Shown here in pieces: positions 1 to 9,009 of a stretch of DNA of 11,698 nt; within the stretch, counting starts at the first letter, position 1; each line of letters starts with the position of its first letter. The notes beneath the pieces are model-generated. The model was not told where the DNA came from and did no database searches. It saw nothing but the letters and a program-made list of their open reading frames with translations. Source of the stretch: Conidiobolus incongruus B7586 (lineage: Eukaryota; Entomophthoromycota; Entomophthoromycetes; Entomophthorales; Conidiobolaceae). A program made the position numbers and the translations under genes. Location of the stretch: the NCBI GenBank assembly GCA_000697335.1, contig JNEM01006633.1:1-11698 (forward strand), in the 5' to 3' direction.

Positions 1-473
1 TCAAATATATTATCCTTATATCTTCAATATATAAATAACCAAATGGTTTTTAAATGAAAATATAAAGATATTTTTTAATTTTTTTATTTAATTAATACTT
101 AAAAAAATAATAATGAAAATTAGTTTTTTAAAATTTAATAAGTTTTAAATCATTTTTTACATTTTGAAATAATTTAACCAATAATAGATAATTAGTTTAA
201 ATAAAAAAAAATTTAAAATTACTAATAATTCATATAATTTTATAAAACATATGGTTAAGTTTTATTAATATTTAACAAAAGACTTTTGATGACTGTTTAG
301 TTTTAGTATAATTAAATTAAATATTAAAATTTTTGAAAATTAGTTTTTTTTATAAAAAAACATTATATATCCATATATAAAGTTCAAAATTATATATTCT
401 CTTAGTAATTTTTTGTATATTTTTTTATAACTTAAAATATATTTAAAAAATAGGTAATTAAAAAATTTCCTAT
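1..473 (-). mobile_element. Mariner DNA transposon remnant, copy C (partial)
   Basis: This stretch aligns by eye with the transposase-start half and right terminus of mariner copies A (about 5330-5800) and B (about 9750-10635). Shared landmarks are the stretch ending in ACTTTTGAT near 281-290, the AT-rich leader around 355-400, and the terminal AAAAAATTTCC near 461-470, which matches the inverted terminus of copy B. It holds the 5' part of a minus-strand transposase, but no reading frame of useful length survives. The rest of the element lies left of the window. The right boundary at 473 is set by the terminal repeat; a clean TA target duplication is not visible. Decay is heavier than in copy B. 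The family comes from copy B, where the transposase can be recognised. Confidence 0.7.
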
Positions 474-2282
474 TTTTTTATTTCTATAATGATAAGTAAA
501 TTAATTTATATTATTAAGAATTATTTACATATAAATATATAATTTAATTAATTAGTCAATCTAATTCTATTATCTTTGTTTAATATCATACCATCTTTTC
601 TAACTTAAATAAATGAATATTCTTTAAATACAAAATAGCATTTGTTTTTAATATACGTTATGTTAATATAATTTAAAAAACTTACTATACTTCTAATTGA
701 TAATAAATCCAAAAATTAAATATACTCACTGATATATTAAATTGATAGTATCACTATTGATTTGACTTTTCTTTTTTAATATACTATATTCACAACTAAT
801 TACTATCACATAGGCAATTACAAATTATATTTTCAACGAAATTTTTGGAAATAATTTAATTTCATTGGCAAAATATTGATGTTTAATTTTTAATATATAT
901 TAACTATTTTTTAGGTATTAGAAATTTAAAAAGATATATACTACAAAGTTATTAATATAGAAAGGTGATAGCTGAATATATAATAAATATATGTACAATA
1001 TATAATAGGACTTATCTTAAAATATAATTGAAAAAAACTAGATAATTAATATATATATTGATATTATTTTAATGTTTTTTTAATTATGGTTATTTAAAGT
1101 ATTAAATGATGAATTTTATATATTTTAAGTTTTTGACAATTATTCCAACTATAACAGTAACTAAATACTTAGATACCATAAAATAACTCATTGAATATAT
1201 CAAATAAGTATAATACTATCTTAATGGCAAAATATATTTAAAATAACATAGAAATTTATTCTTGAATTTATTGAGTATTTAGCATACTTGTAGTGAATAT
1301 TGAACAATTTACTCTTCAATAATAGATTTAATATATTAAGAAATTGATAGTATGCAATAGAGCTTGTTTTGAATATATAATGTTAAATAATTAGATATTT
1401 AAAATATTTAATTTTAAATAAATAAATTTTTAAACTAATTTAAATTTGATCCCGTATCATTGGTGGAAAGAGTACAGTTTTTAATTACAAATTATATATT
1501 TTAAAGCTATATTATTCATTGATATATTATATTTAGAAAGTATTTCAACAATATTCGGTGATTTATTAAAAAAAGTGATTAATACCTGACCTCACCATTC
1601 AGTTATGGCTGCCCAAAGATATGCAAAAACATATTTCAAAATTTGATTATTGTATTACTCGAATTACTTCAGAATAATGGAATTTCAAATTCTTAAAATT
1701 ATATTAAAAATTAAGTTTTTTTTATTTATAATCAATTTGTTTTAAAACCATATAAATTTTGTTATTTTTCAAATAATACCAATATAAAAAACTATGGAAT
1801 TATATATATTTTATTTTTCTATAACTCATCATTACATTTCATTCAAATTAAGAAATTCAATTCGCAATAATTTTAATATAATTAAACATTTGATTTTTGG
1901 CTATTATTCTATTGATCTTATTCATTATCTATAAAATATTATTCCAGTTTTGAACAAAAAAGATAGACTTGAAAAAATTAAATATGAAAAGTGGTGATTG
2001 AAATCGAAGTATCTTGTCATTTTACTTTTGTTTCAACAGCATTTCATCAATATGTAATCCATTTGTAATAATTCAATAAAATAATTGGAATCAATCTGAT
2101 AAATCTAACAAATCCACCAAATCGGAATCAAGTCACAAGTTTTGGATTTTACCAGTCCCACAATATTATTTGATATTAAATTGTCATTCTATTTTAAATA
2201 AATATATGCTTAATATAATGTTCATTGATTAACTCTCAATTTTAAAAAAAATTAAACAAAAAGTAAATCAAAGCTAAAGAAA
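474..2282. other. AT-rich intergenic region upstream of the aldehyde dehydrogenase gene
   Basis: About 1.8 kb without a recognisable gene. Stops are frequent in all frames. Two patches are less AT-rich than their surroundings: about 1583-1630, and 2030-2165 just upstream of the gene. The second is the likeliest place for the promoter and upstream control sites, but I recognise no specific factor site, and a TATA box cannot be singled out in such AT-rich DNA. Short exact repeats occur at 739-751 and 1341-1353, and at 816-830 and 1483-1497. They may be traces of an older, unrecognisable repeat. Confidence 0.6.
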
Positions 2283-3927
2283 ATGGGATCATTTACAACT
2301 ATCAGTCCAAGTACCAATAAACCACTACAAACTGAACAATTTGCAAGTGACGAAGAGTTGAAAAAAGTCATCCAAAACTCTCATCAAGCGTATTTAAATT
2401 GGCGAAATGTCAATTTAGATAAACGTATTAAAGTAGTTCAACAATTCATCGACCATTTTAAATCCCAGAAGGAAGAAATTGCTAGAGATATTGCAGTGAC
2501 TATGGGAAGGTAGATATTTGATTTGATCAATTTGTAAAATGCTAACAGTTGGTAGACCTATTCGTTATTGCGGAGGCGAAGTCGACACCACTATTAAGAG
2601 GATTGAAAAATTAATGGAAATAGCTCGCGAAAAACTAAAACCTTTTACAACTACAGGTGGTAAGGGCCAAGAATTCCACATGTTCATCCAACGAGTACCA
2701 ATCGGCCCTGTTCTTCTAATCACCCCTTGGAATTTCCCTTACCTTACATCTATTAATGGTATCATTCCCAATATTTTAGCTGGTAATTCCGTGATTTTGA
2801 AGACCTCACCACAAACCCCTAACATTGGTAAATTTTATGAGAGGGCTTTTAAGAGGACAGAATTGTCGAAGGATGTGTTCCAGTTCGTTCATTTGGACGA
2901 AGCTGGTATTGAACAGTGTATTGCTAATGAATTGATCAAATTTGTCAACTTTACGGGCTCGGTTAAAAATGGCAAATGGATTAAGAAATTGTGCGGTGAT
3001 AGACTTATTAGTAAGCTTTTTAAATCAATTTAATACATCAATCTAACAATTTCTTTAGACTGTGGTCTCGAACTCGGTGGTAAAGACGCGGCTTATGTTC
3101 GTCCCGATACCGACGTTCAATTCGCCGCTGAGGAACTCGTGGACGGTGCTATTTTCAACAATGGTCAAAGTTGCTGCTCCATCGAAAGAATCTACGTCCA
3201 CGAGAAAGTATATGACGAGTTTATTGCGAAATTCCAGCAAATTGCTCAAGGTTACGTTTTGGGAGATCCTTTGGATCCCGAGACGACTTTAGGACCAGTA
3301 GTTTCGAAACAATCCGCCGACTTTGTAAGAGGTCAGGTGAACGAAGCTCGTAAGTTCATAACTCTATATTTTTCTACCCTATACTAATAAATATTTAGTT
3401 GCTATGGGTGCTATCGATTTAATCGATCATTCTAAATTCCCTCTTGACAAAGTAAATCAATCATATGATAAGGATCATGATATCATAATTTACTAATACG
3501 AATTTAGCCTGGTTCCAATTACGTATCACCCCACGTCTTAGTTAATGTCAACCATAAGATGTCCATTATGAAGGATGAGTCTTTCGCTCCGGTTGTCGGT
3601 ATTATGAAGGTAATTCAACACTTTAAAGTTCATAATATCATATTTTAATCATTATATTAGGTCAAGGACGACAATGAAGCCATCCACTTAATGAATGACA
3701 GCGAATTTGGTCTCACATGTTCCGTGTGGACCAATGACGAGACTAAAATGCTTGAAATTGCCCAAAAATTAGAAACCGGTACTGTTTTCATGAATCGCTG
3801 CGATTATCCCGACGCCAGTTTGGCTTGGGTAGGTGTCAAGAACTCCGGACTCGGATGTACATTGAGCGAAGTTGGGTTTGAGGCAATTACCAGACCTAAG
3901 AGTTTCCATTTAAAGCGTAAACTTTAA
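2283..3927 (+). CDS. NAD(P)-dependent aldehyde dehydrogenase, six exons, 464 residues
   Basis: Oxidises an aldehyde to the acid using NAD(P)+; the substrate cannot be read from sequence. Exons are 2283-2509, 2556-3010, 3059-3349, 3399-3451, 3508-3609 and 3661-3927. Superfamily landmarks run in order: ITPWNFPY with the catalytic Asn135; ILKTSPQTP with the cofactor-binding Lys158; FTGSVKNG at 208-215; LELGGKD with the general-base Glu232; FNNGQSCCS with the nucleophile Cys266; DESFAPVV with Glu366; VKNSGLG near the end. Length is close to the usual 450-500 residues. The strings GQSCCSIERIYVH, LMNDSEFGLT and VFMNRCDYPD recall an uncharacterised group shared by bacteria and fungi (CDD cd07102, from memory) rather than classical ALDH2-type enzymes. 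The start has A at -3 and G at +4, and the N-terminus aligns with family starts. No signal peptide or mitochondrial leader is apparent, so it is probably cytosolic. The C-terminal RKL only resembles a peroxisomal signal. The gene looks intact and stands alone between transposon blocks. Confidence 0.96.
2510..2555 (+). other. Intron 1 of the aldehyde dehydrogenase (phase 2, 46 bp)
   Basis: GT at 2510 and AG at 2554-2555, with branch site GCTAAC at 2541-2546. Joining the exons gives the family-typical MGRPIRYCGGE. A nearer AG at 2547-2548 sits almost on the branch adenosine and would bring in an in-frame stop, so the distal AG is taken as the acceptor. Confidence 0.93.
3011..3058 (+). other. 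Intron 2 of the aldehyde dehydrogenase (phase 1, 48 bp)
   Basis: GTAAGC donor at 3011, CTAAC branch site at 3043-3047, and TTTAG acceptor ending at 3058. The splice creates Asn228 and leads straight into CGLELGGKD, the catalytic glutamate motif. Confidence 0.94.
3350..3398 (+). other. Intron 3 of the aldehyde dehydrogenase (phase 1, 49 bp)
   Basis: GTAAGT donor at 3350, TACTAAT branch site at 3382-3388, acceptor AG at 3397-3398. The splice creates Leu325 in the run NEALAMGAIDL. Reading through the intron hits a stop inside it. Confidence 0.93.
3452..3507 (+). other. Intron 4 of the aldehyde dehydrogenase (phase 0, 56 bp)
   Basis: GTAAAT donor at 3452, TACTAAT branch site at 3491-3497, acceptor AG at 3506-3507. 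It bounds the 53-bp exon 4 and joins PLDK to PGSNYVSPHVL, which aligns with the family without a gap. Confidence 0.92.
3610..3660 (+). other. Intron 5 of the aldehyde dehydrogenase (phase 0, 51 bp)
   Basis: GTAATT donor at 3610 and acceptor AG at 3659-3660. The branch site is weaker than in the other four introns (a TTTTAAT-like stretch about 15 bases before the acceptor). The junction joins VVGIMK to VKDDNEAIHLMNDSEFG, the expected family order. Confidence 0.9.
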
Positions 3928-3943
3928 GTGGTAGAAAGTGAAG

Positions 3944-3949
3944 AATAAA
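3944..3949 (+). terminator. Polyadenylation signal AATAAA of the aldehyde dehydrogenase gene
   Basis: A perfect AATAAA begins 17 bases after the stop codon and is followed by a T-rich stretch (3951-3985) that could serve as the downstream element. The motif is common by chance in AT-rich DNA, but this one is still in the mixed-composition tail of the gene and correctly placed. Confidence 0.5.
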
Positions 3950-4555
3950 TTGTTTATATTTCTCCAATCTTTACCTCATTATTTCAATTTTGTGTGTAAA
4001 TGATAACATTTCGAAATTTAATTTATTATAACAAATATCAATTAAATTCATCTATTAACTTTTTCCATAAATTTAATTTGGACCACAATAAATGTTTTCA
4101 ATTACAACAAAATTCAAATATTTTAAAATTAATTGTAAAAATCGTTGTCTTCATAATTATAATTTCAATATTTGATTAATTGATATTTGATGTAAAAATC
4201 AAACTTGAATCTCATATTTTATTCAATTATATCCAATATCAATTTATTTATTTTCAATTCATTCAAAATATTATCTGAAAATATTATATTCATTAAGCTT
4301 AATAAAGTTGAGTTATGATTAATATCTTGATCCAAGATAAATATATTCATTATTTGAAATCCTAAAATAATTAATTTATATATTGAACCTAAGTATAGTG
4401 TATTAATTTTCCTGAGTTTCCATATTTTACAAACCTTAAGGATATACCTTAAAATTTGCAATATTGATTAGTATTTTGATAACAAAAATACACTAGTAGC
4501 CTTTAATAGCACTATAATGAGTTATAGCTAAAACTATTTCTCTGAATTTTTAAAT
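3950..4555. other. AT-rich spacer between the aldehyde dehydrogenase gene and mariner copy A
   Basis: The first part is the presumed 3' untranslated tail of the gene. Beyond about 4000 the DNA becomes AT-rich with no family I recognise. It contains one minus-strand reading frame (4219-4461, listed separately). An imperfect inverted repeat lies around 4506-4529, with arms TAGC..TATAA and TTATAGCTA. Confidence 0.6.
4219..4461 (-). CDS. Doubtful 80-residue open reading frame, function unknown
   Basis: An open frame of 80 codons in DNA where stop codons should be very common. The product would be rich in Ile, Leu, Asn and Lys, with hydrophobic clusters (IYKLIILGFQIMNIFIL) and no motif I recognise. 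The spacing of leucines and isoleucines faintly recalls leucine-rich repeats, but this may only reflect AT-rich codons. No ribosome or splice context supports it. It could be a chance frame, an exon fragment of a decayed gene, or a real small gene. I favour chance or relic. Confidence 0.15.
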   Translation of the reverse strand: MQILRYILKVCKIWKLRKINTLYLGSIYKLIILGFQIMNIFILDQDINHNSTLLSLMNIIFSDNILNELKINKLILDIIE

Positions 4556-5800
4556 ATGGGAATTTTTTGAAATTAAAAATAAATAAACATTTTAATATAT
4601 AATATATAAAAATAAATATATAATATAAATTTAATAGTTTTTTTTTAATATTAATAGCTTTTTCTACACTTTTAGCAAACTTCTAACATTTAAAAAATAA
4701 TTCTTTTTATTAAAGATTAAAATTTAATATTTTACAAACTAATTAAATTTTCTTGTAAAAATTTTCTTTCTTATAAATTAATTTTTTAATTACCTAAAGC
4801 AATTATAATCACATAAGTTACAATCTAAAGAATATATTGAATATGGTAGTTTTTTCCAGTTATTTTTAATTAAAAAGTTTTTTATAGCTTTAAATTTATG
4901 TATTTTATAATTATCCTGTAAAATTTTAGGTTTTCACAAATTATATTAAGAATATTAATTAAAAATACTTTTATTTAAAAAAGTAATATAAAGTTTACTA
5001 TTATTATTTTTCCTTTAGGATCTAAATAAAAATAGCATATATATTATTATTTAATATAATAATTAATATTTTTTTATTAACAAAATGTCTACTTAAAGGG
5101 ATTTATAAAGAAAGTTGTTTTAATTTAATATAATATTTTAATTTGTGTTTTAATAAAGTATTATATATAAAAATTTTAGATTTAATAATTATAGTTATTT
5201 GTTATAAAAATTTAAACTTCTAGTAATATTTTTATAAGTTTTATTTAGCAATAACTATTTTAACTTTTTTTAAGCTTTAATTAAATTATAAGGTGTTTAT
5301 TTTATATTTTTATTTATTAATTTGAGTTTACATTTTAATATATATAAAATCCTTATAAAACTAATATTAAAATACTTAGATAATTCTTTAATTGAAATAA
5401 AAAGGTACTTTTTAATATATATTTTCATTCTATTAATAATTAAAAAAAATAATAGTTGAAGTTAATATTTTAGAATTTAACAAGTTTTATATAGTTTCTT
5501 TTTTAATTTTATAATGATTTATCTAATGATAAGTTGTTAATTTAAATAATACCTTATTAATAGAAGTTACTTGTAAACTTTAAATAATTTTAGAGAGTTT
5601 ATAATTAAGTTTTATTAATATTAAATAAAAAACTTTTGATAATCATTATTTAATTTAAAAATATTTAAATTAAATAACTAATTTTAAAAAATTAATTTTT
5701 TTATGAAATAAAATTATTATATATATATATATTAAAAATATATAATTTTATATTAATTTTATATATATTTATTTATTTTAAATTAATAATATACTTTAAA
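4556..5800 (-). mobile_element. Mariner DNA transposon, copy A, right end removed by an LTR element
   Basis: It aligns along its whole length with copy B, apart from the LTR inside B. It begins with the terminal ATGGGAATTTTTT at 4556, matching the inverted right end of copy B. On the right it stops at 5800 against the LTR starting at 5801. About 25 bp that copy B still has (10611-10635), including the right terminal repeat, are missing here and would be expected on the far side of the inserted element, outside the window. About 1.25 kb of an original roughly 1.3 kb remains. Base changes against copy B are mostly towards A or T, so copy A is in general the more decayed of the two. A clean TA duplication on the left was not resolved. 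Confidence 0.85.
4630..5660 (-). pseudogene. Mariner transposase pseudogene in copy A
   Basis: This is the equivalent of the copy B transposase, recognised by alignment with it. It would have encoded a DD34D mariner transposase of about 345 residues with an N-terminal pair of helix-turn-helix motifs and a C-terminal catalytic domain. No long frame survives; stops and indels are scattered throughout. Near 4780-4820, however, the minus strand still reads YSLDCNLCDYNCFR, the counterpart of the family's YSPDLAPSDYHLFR. The Asp codon at 4808-4810 is in the place of the third catalytic aspartate, so it preserves an ancestral residue that copy B has lost. Ends are approximate. Confidence 0.75.
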
Positions 5801-6195
5801 TATAAGTGTAGTGGTAGTTAAACCAATATAGTGTAAAGGAAAACTTAATATAAAAATAGTGTGTGTAGAATGTGGTAATATAATATAGCTGTAGTGTGCA
5901 AGTATAAATAAAGTTTAATTAAGCTTTGAACTAGGATAAGTTACTGATATATTAAGATTTATATTAGGTAGTGCCAATATCATATAATATTAATAGAATA
6001 TAGTTTTAATTTTAGAAATAGTGTAAAAGTAAAAAATAGTAAGAATTGAGAAAAAAAAGAACCTAATTTATTAAATAATTTAATGCTATTTATACAATTA
6101 ATTTAACTATATAAGTATAAATTAATTATATAATTTATAGTTAATTAGATTATATGAAAATATATATAAGAATTTAAAGAATTAGTCTCTTAACA
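5801..6195 (-). repeat. 3' LTR of the minus-strand Ty3/Gypsy fossil
   Basis: About 395 bp, the reverse complement of the LTRs at 10068-10465 and 11276-11674 over its full length. On the minus strand it starts TGTTAAGAGACTA at 6195. It is taken as the 3' LTR because a purine-rich tract lies directly before it on the minus strand and the pol remains lie on that side. Its lower-coordinate edge abuts mariner copy A. It is the most AT-shifted of the three LTR copies, hence probably the oldest. Confidence 0.9.
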
Positions 6196-6204
6196 CTCCC
6201 CTAG
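6196..6204 (-). other. Polypurine tract next to the 3' LTR
   Basis: The minus strand reads CTAGGGGAG immediately before the LTR start at 6195. A purine run in this place primes plus-strand DNA synthesis in LTR retrotransposons. It is unusually G-rich for this window, and it fixes the element's orientation. Confidence 0.7.
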
Positions 6205-6274
6205 TAGGTTTTTTAAAAGAGACACACTCCTTAAATTTTTACAAATAGGTATAATAAGCTAAAGTATTTTTAAT

Positions 6275-6400
6275 ATTTTCTAGGGGTTCTTATATAGTTT
6301 CTTTAATAGGATAACCTATCTATTTTACATAAAAGTAAAGCTTATTCCTAATTGATTTAGATTTAATTATGTAATTAATATAGTATTTTTCTTCTCTATC
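6275..6400 (-). other. Chromodomain relic at the end of the Ty3/Gypsy pol fossil
   Basis: Minus-strand similarity to the chromodomain ending, where the family shows YLVKWKGYP followed by TWEPLE. Recognisable here are an aromatic/valine strand, a GYP turn and a final EPLE, in the right order and spacing. It lies between the integrase remains and the 3' LTR, as in chromoviruses, where the domain steers integration towards modified histones. Read by eye only. Confidence 0.6.
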
Positions 6401-6599
6401 TTAATTAATAATTAAATCTAGTTTTGGGGTTTTTAATCAATTAGGAAAAGTGTTAAAATCTTCAAAGTATAGTTTAATTTTAGATATGTAAAAGGTAAAG
6501 TTAATCCTTAAAGTTAGAAGTAATTACAAAGTAATATTTTTAAAATTTGAATCAATAGATTAAATTTTATAAAGACTATAATATAATAGTAAGTATTTG

Positions 6600-7520
6600 G
6601 GATTTAAGCTAGATTTAAGTAGGGTAAGTTTAAAAGTAAATTATTCTAAGTATACAAACATGTTAATTTTATATTTAAGAGGATTTCTAGATAACTTTAA
6701 GTATTGTTGTTTTATAATCTTTTAATTTTCTTCTAAGTTAAATTTAACAAGGGAATTAATATGTTTGATATTAGATTAAAATTCAACAATATTTAAAGTT
6801 GATTTAAAGTTTTAGAGTAATTATTAAGTTAGGATATTTGTTATAATTAATAAAATAAAGGGTAAAACCTGTTGATTTGTTAATAAAAGTGTTGAATAAA
6901 TATTAAAGTTGGTAGATATAGGTATTTTAATTTAACTAATTAGTGTTAATATAAGCTCTAATTATTTACTTTAAGGTTTTAATAGTTTTTTTTAATAAGT
7001 TTATTAGTTTAATAATAATTAGTAGTAGACATAGCTAGATTAATTTTTAAGGAAAAGGATAATAACTTCTAGAATTAAAAGTTGAATTATATATCTTTAT
7101 CAGATACAATAGTTTGTAAAATTCTATAATAGGTAAAAATATTAGAGAATAACAATTGTATAATATCTTTAACTATAGAAGTTTTGAAATAAAGAATAAA
7201 ATAAGCATATTTAGAAAATAAATCAATTAAAATTAATAAGTTATTATAATTATTTGTTGATTTAAAAATTTGTATGAAATCAAGCTGGATTTGTTATTAA
7301 GTTTTATTAGGGACTTATAGGGGAATAAATTTACTATATTTTAATTGAATATTATATTTAGTTCTTTAGTATATATCACAGGTATTAGTGTATTTCTAAA
7401 CTAATTTAACTAGGGAAAGCTAGTAGTACTTTATTTTAATTCTCTCAGCAGTTTTTAACTAGTTTTAATATCCTTTAACAGGTAAATTATAGCATTCATT
7501 AAATATTGTTTGTTAAATTT
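6600..7520 (-). other. Integrase relic of the Ty3/Gypsy fossil
   Basis: Around 7250-7400 the minus strand shows the family's run from the zinc-binding end (C-D-x-C-Q-R-like) through a short proline-containing link to the first catalytic segment (a DFI-like motif). The rest of the catalytic core is presumed to lie at lower coordinates but is too eroded to delimit. Boundaries are approximate. Confidence 0.55.
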
Positions 7521-8349
7521 TAAGAATATCAAGAACATATAAACAATTATAATAGTATAGTAAGTTATTGATAATTTTAAATCTTTTAACATATTTTAAT
7601 TGGTTTTCTAATAGTTTAAAGAGTTCTTCTTTAACTAAAATAAAGAAATTATTATTTAATAGTGTTTCTTAAAATAGTATAATAAATTCTTTAATTCTTT
7701 TATTAATAATCATTAAGTTATTATTTGCTGAGTTTTTACAATTAAAACAAAAGGGTAGGTATATAAGATTTCTTAACAAAATATCTATAATATGGTTTTA
7801 TTAACCTAAAAGATATTGAATAAAGAAAAGGTAAGCTTGGATAGTTTTAATTTATTTAACTTATCTTTTTAATAAATACTTCTGAGTATTTAAATAGATA
7901 AGTGATTTATAATTTGTAAATATTAAAAAAATTGTAGGATAAGAAATATAAGTGATTTTTGATTATTTTTACTAAAGTAAAAAGTTCTTGTTTATAAACT
8001 AAGTATTTCAATTTAGCTGGTTTTATTTTTCTTAACTAGAATGTCATTAGTTTTAAAACAACATTTATAAGGTTAAACTCAATTTATTCTCCTTTGTTTA
8101 TTATTTTATCTTATAATTATAGTGTAAAATATAAATTAAATTCAAACTAGGTTAATTATTTATTAATTATAAAAGAATTAAAGTTAGTAAAAATAATAGT
8201 AGGTAGTTTTAGATTAAAGATTAATAAAGTAAAAACATTAGTAATATAGAAAATCAAAGCATTTATATAGAAAGTATATAATAGGGTTTATTCAAAAAGA
8301 GAGTCTTTCTTTAAAAAATCAATAAGAAGAGTAGTAAGTTCAATAAAAA

Positions 8350-8939
8350 AATCAATGAAATTTTTAAAATAATTTAATAATTTAAGTATAAACATAAGTT
8401 AATCTTTGTTTATAAATATAATAAAAGCTTTAACACCATTAAATTTAGTTAAATTAATATTAATTCTTTAAGAGGAAATAATATAACTATAGAAAAAATA
8501 GAAGAGACACTAAAAATATATTTTAATAGTTTTAAAGATAATTTATTTTCTTGAATAATTTGTAAAACCTAAATAATATGTTAAATATATTCTTTTTTAA
8601 TCTTTAAATAGATTAAGATATTATTAAAGTAAGTAATAATAAAGTTATTAAAAACAGGGTTGAAAAAGGAATTGATAAATTAAGTAAAAGTTACAAAAAC
8701 ATTACACAATTTAAAGTTTATAATAGTAAATTTATAATAACCTAAAAAAATATTGAAAGTAATTAAAAGGATAGAATTTTCTTTAACTTTAATATTATAA
8801 TATCTATTCTTAATATCTAGTTTAATAAATATAGTTGATTTAAGTAGTTTATCTTTAACATTATATAAGTTTAATAATAAAGTTTTATCCTTGATAGTTT
8901 TAGAGTTTAAAATATAGTTATTACTTTATATTTTTAATA
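8350..8939 (-). other. Reverse transcriptase relic, central part
   Basis: Minus-strand similarity to Ty3/Gypsy reverse transcriptase: the F-x-K-L-D-I / G-Y-Y segment near 8790-8850 and the active-site beta-hairpin region near 8600-8640, in the correct order and distance. It stops at 8939, where mariner copy B begins. The N-terminal part of the same domain is on the other side of that insertion. Confidence 0.7.
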
Positions 8940-9009
8940 ATAGGAATTTTTTGTGATTAAAAATAAATAAACATTTGAATATATGATATATAAAAATAAA
9001 TATATAATA

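Larger units (their letters stand above)
6196..8939 (-). mobile_element. Ty3/Gypsy chromovirus-type fossil, internal region, downstream part
   Basis: Fossil pol region on the minus strand, broken in many places (dozens). Reading on the minus strand from high to low coordinates, weak but ordered similarities appear. There is a reverse transcriptase core at about 8350-8939, connection and RNase H at about 7750-8340, an integrase zinc-binding and catalytic region at about 6600-7520, and a chromodomain-like end at about 6275-6400. This order places it in the chromodomain-bearing Ty3/Gypsy group. The upstream part of reverse transcriptase lies beyond the inserted mariner copy B, at 10636 onwards. 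It is decayed beyond any plausible activity. Confidence 0.85.

Noticed and set aside
728-760. Possible LTR fragment, because CACTGATATATTAA resembles a stretch of the Ty3/Gypsy LTR
   Set aside because: The similarity does not extend to either side, and short AT-rich matches are expected by chance here.
2539-3033. Exon 2 read as a separate gene starting at ATG 2539
   Set aside because: That ATG lies inside intron 1, and the end at 3033 is a stop inside intron 2. Splicing at 2555 and 3010 gives an unbroken family alignment.
3055-3249. Minus-strand open frame of 64 codons opposite exon 3
   Set aside because: It is the antisense shadow of a strongly conserved aldehyde dehydrogenase exon and has no recognisable content of its own.
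3062-3292. Plus-strand open frame of 76 codons in another frame of exon 3
   Set aside because: It overlaps the catalytic-cysteine exon out of frame; codon use and homology support only the dehydrogenase frame.
4506-4529. Imperfect inverted repeat as a terminator or regulatory hairpin
   Set aside because: The arms are short and AT-rich, and such palindromes are common in this composition; no gene next to it would use it.
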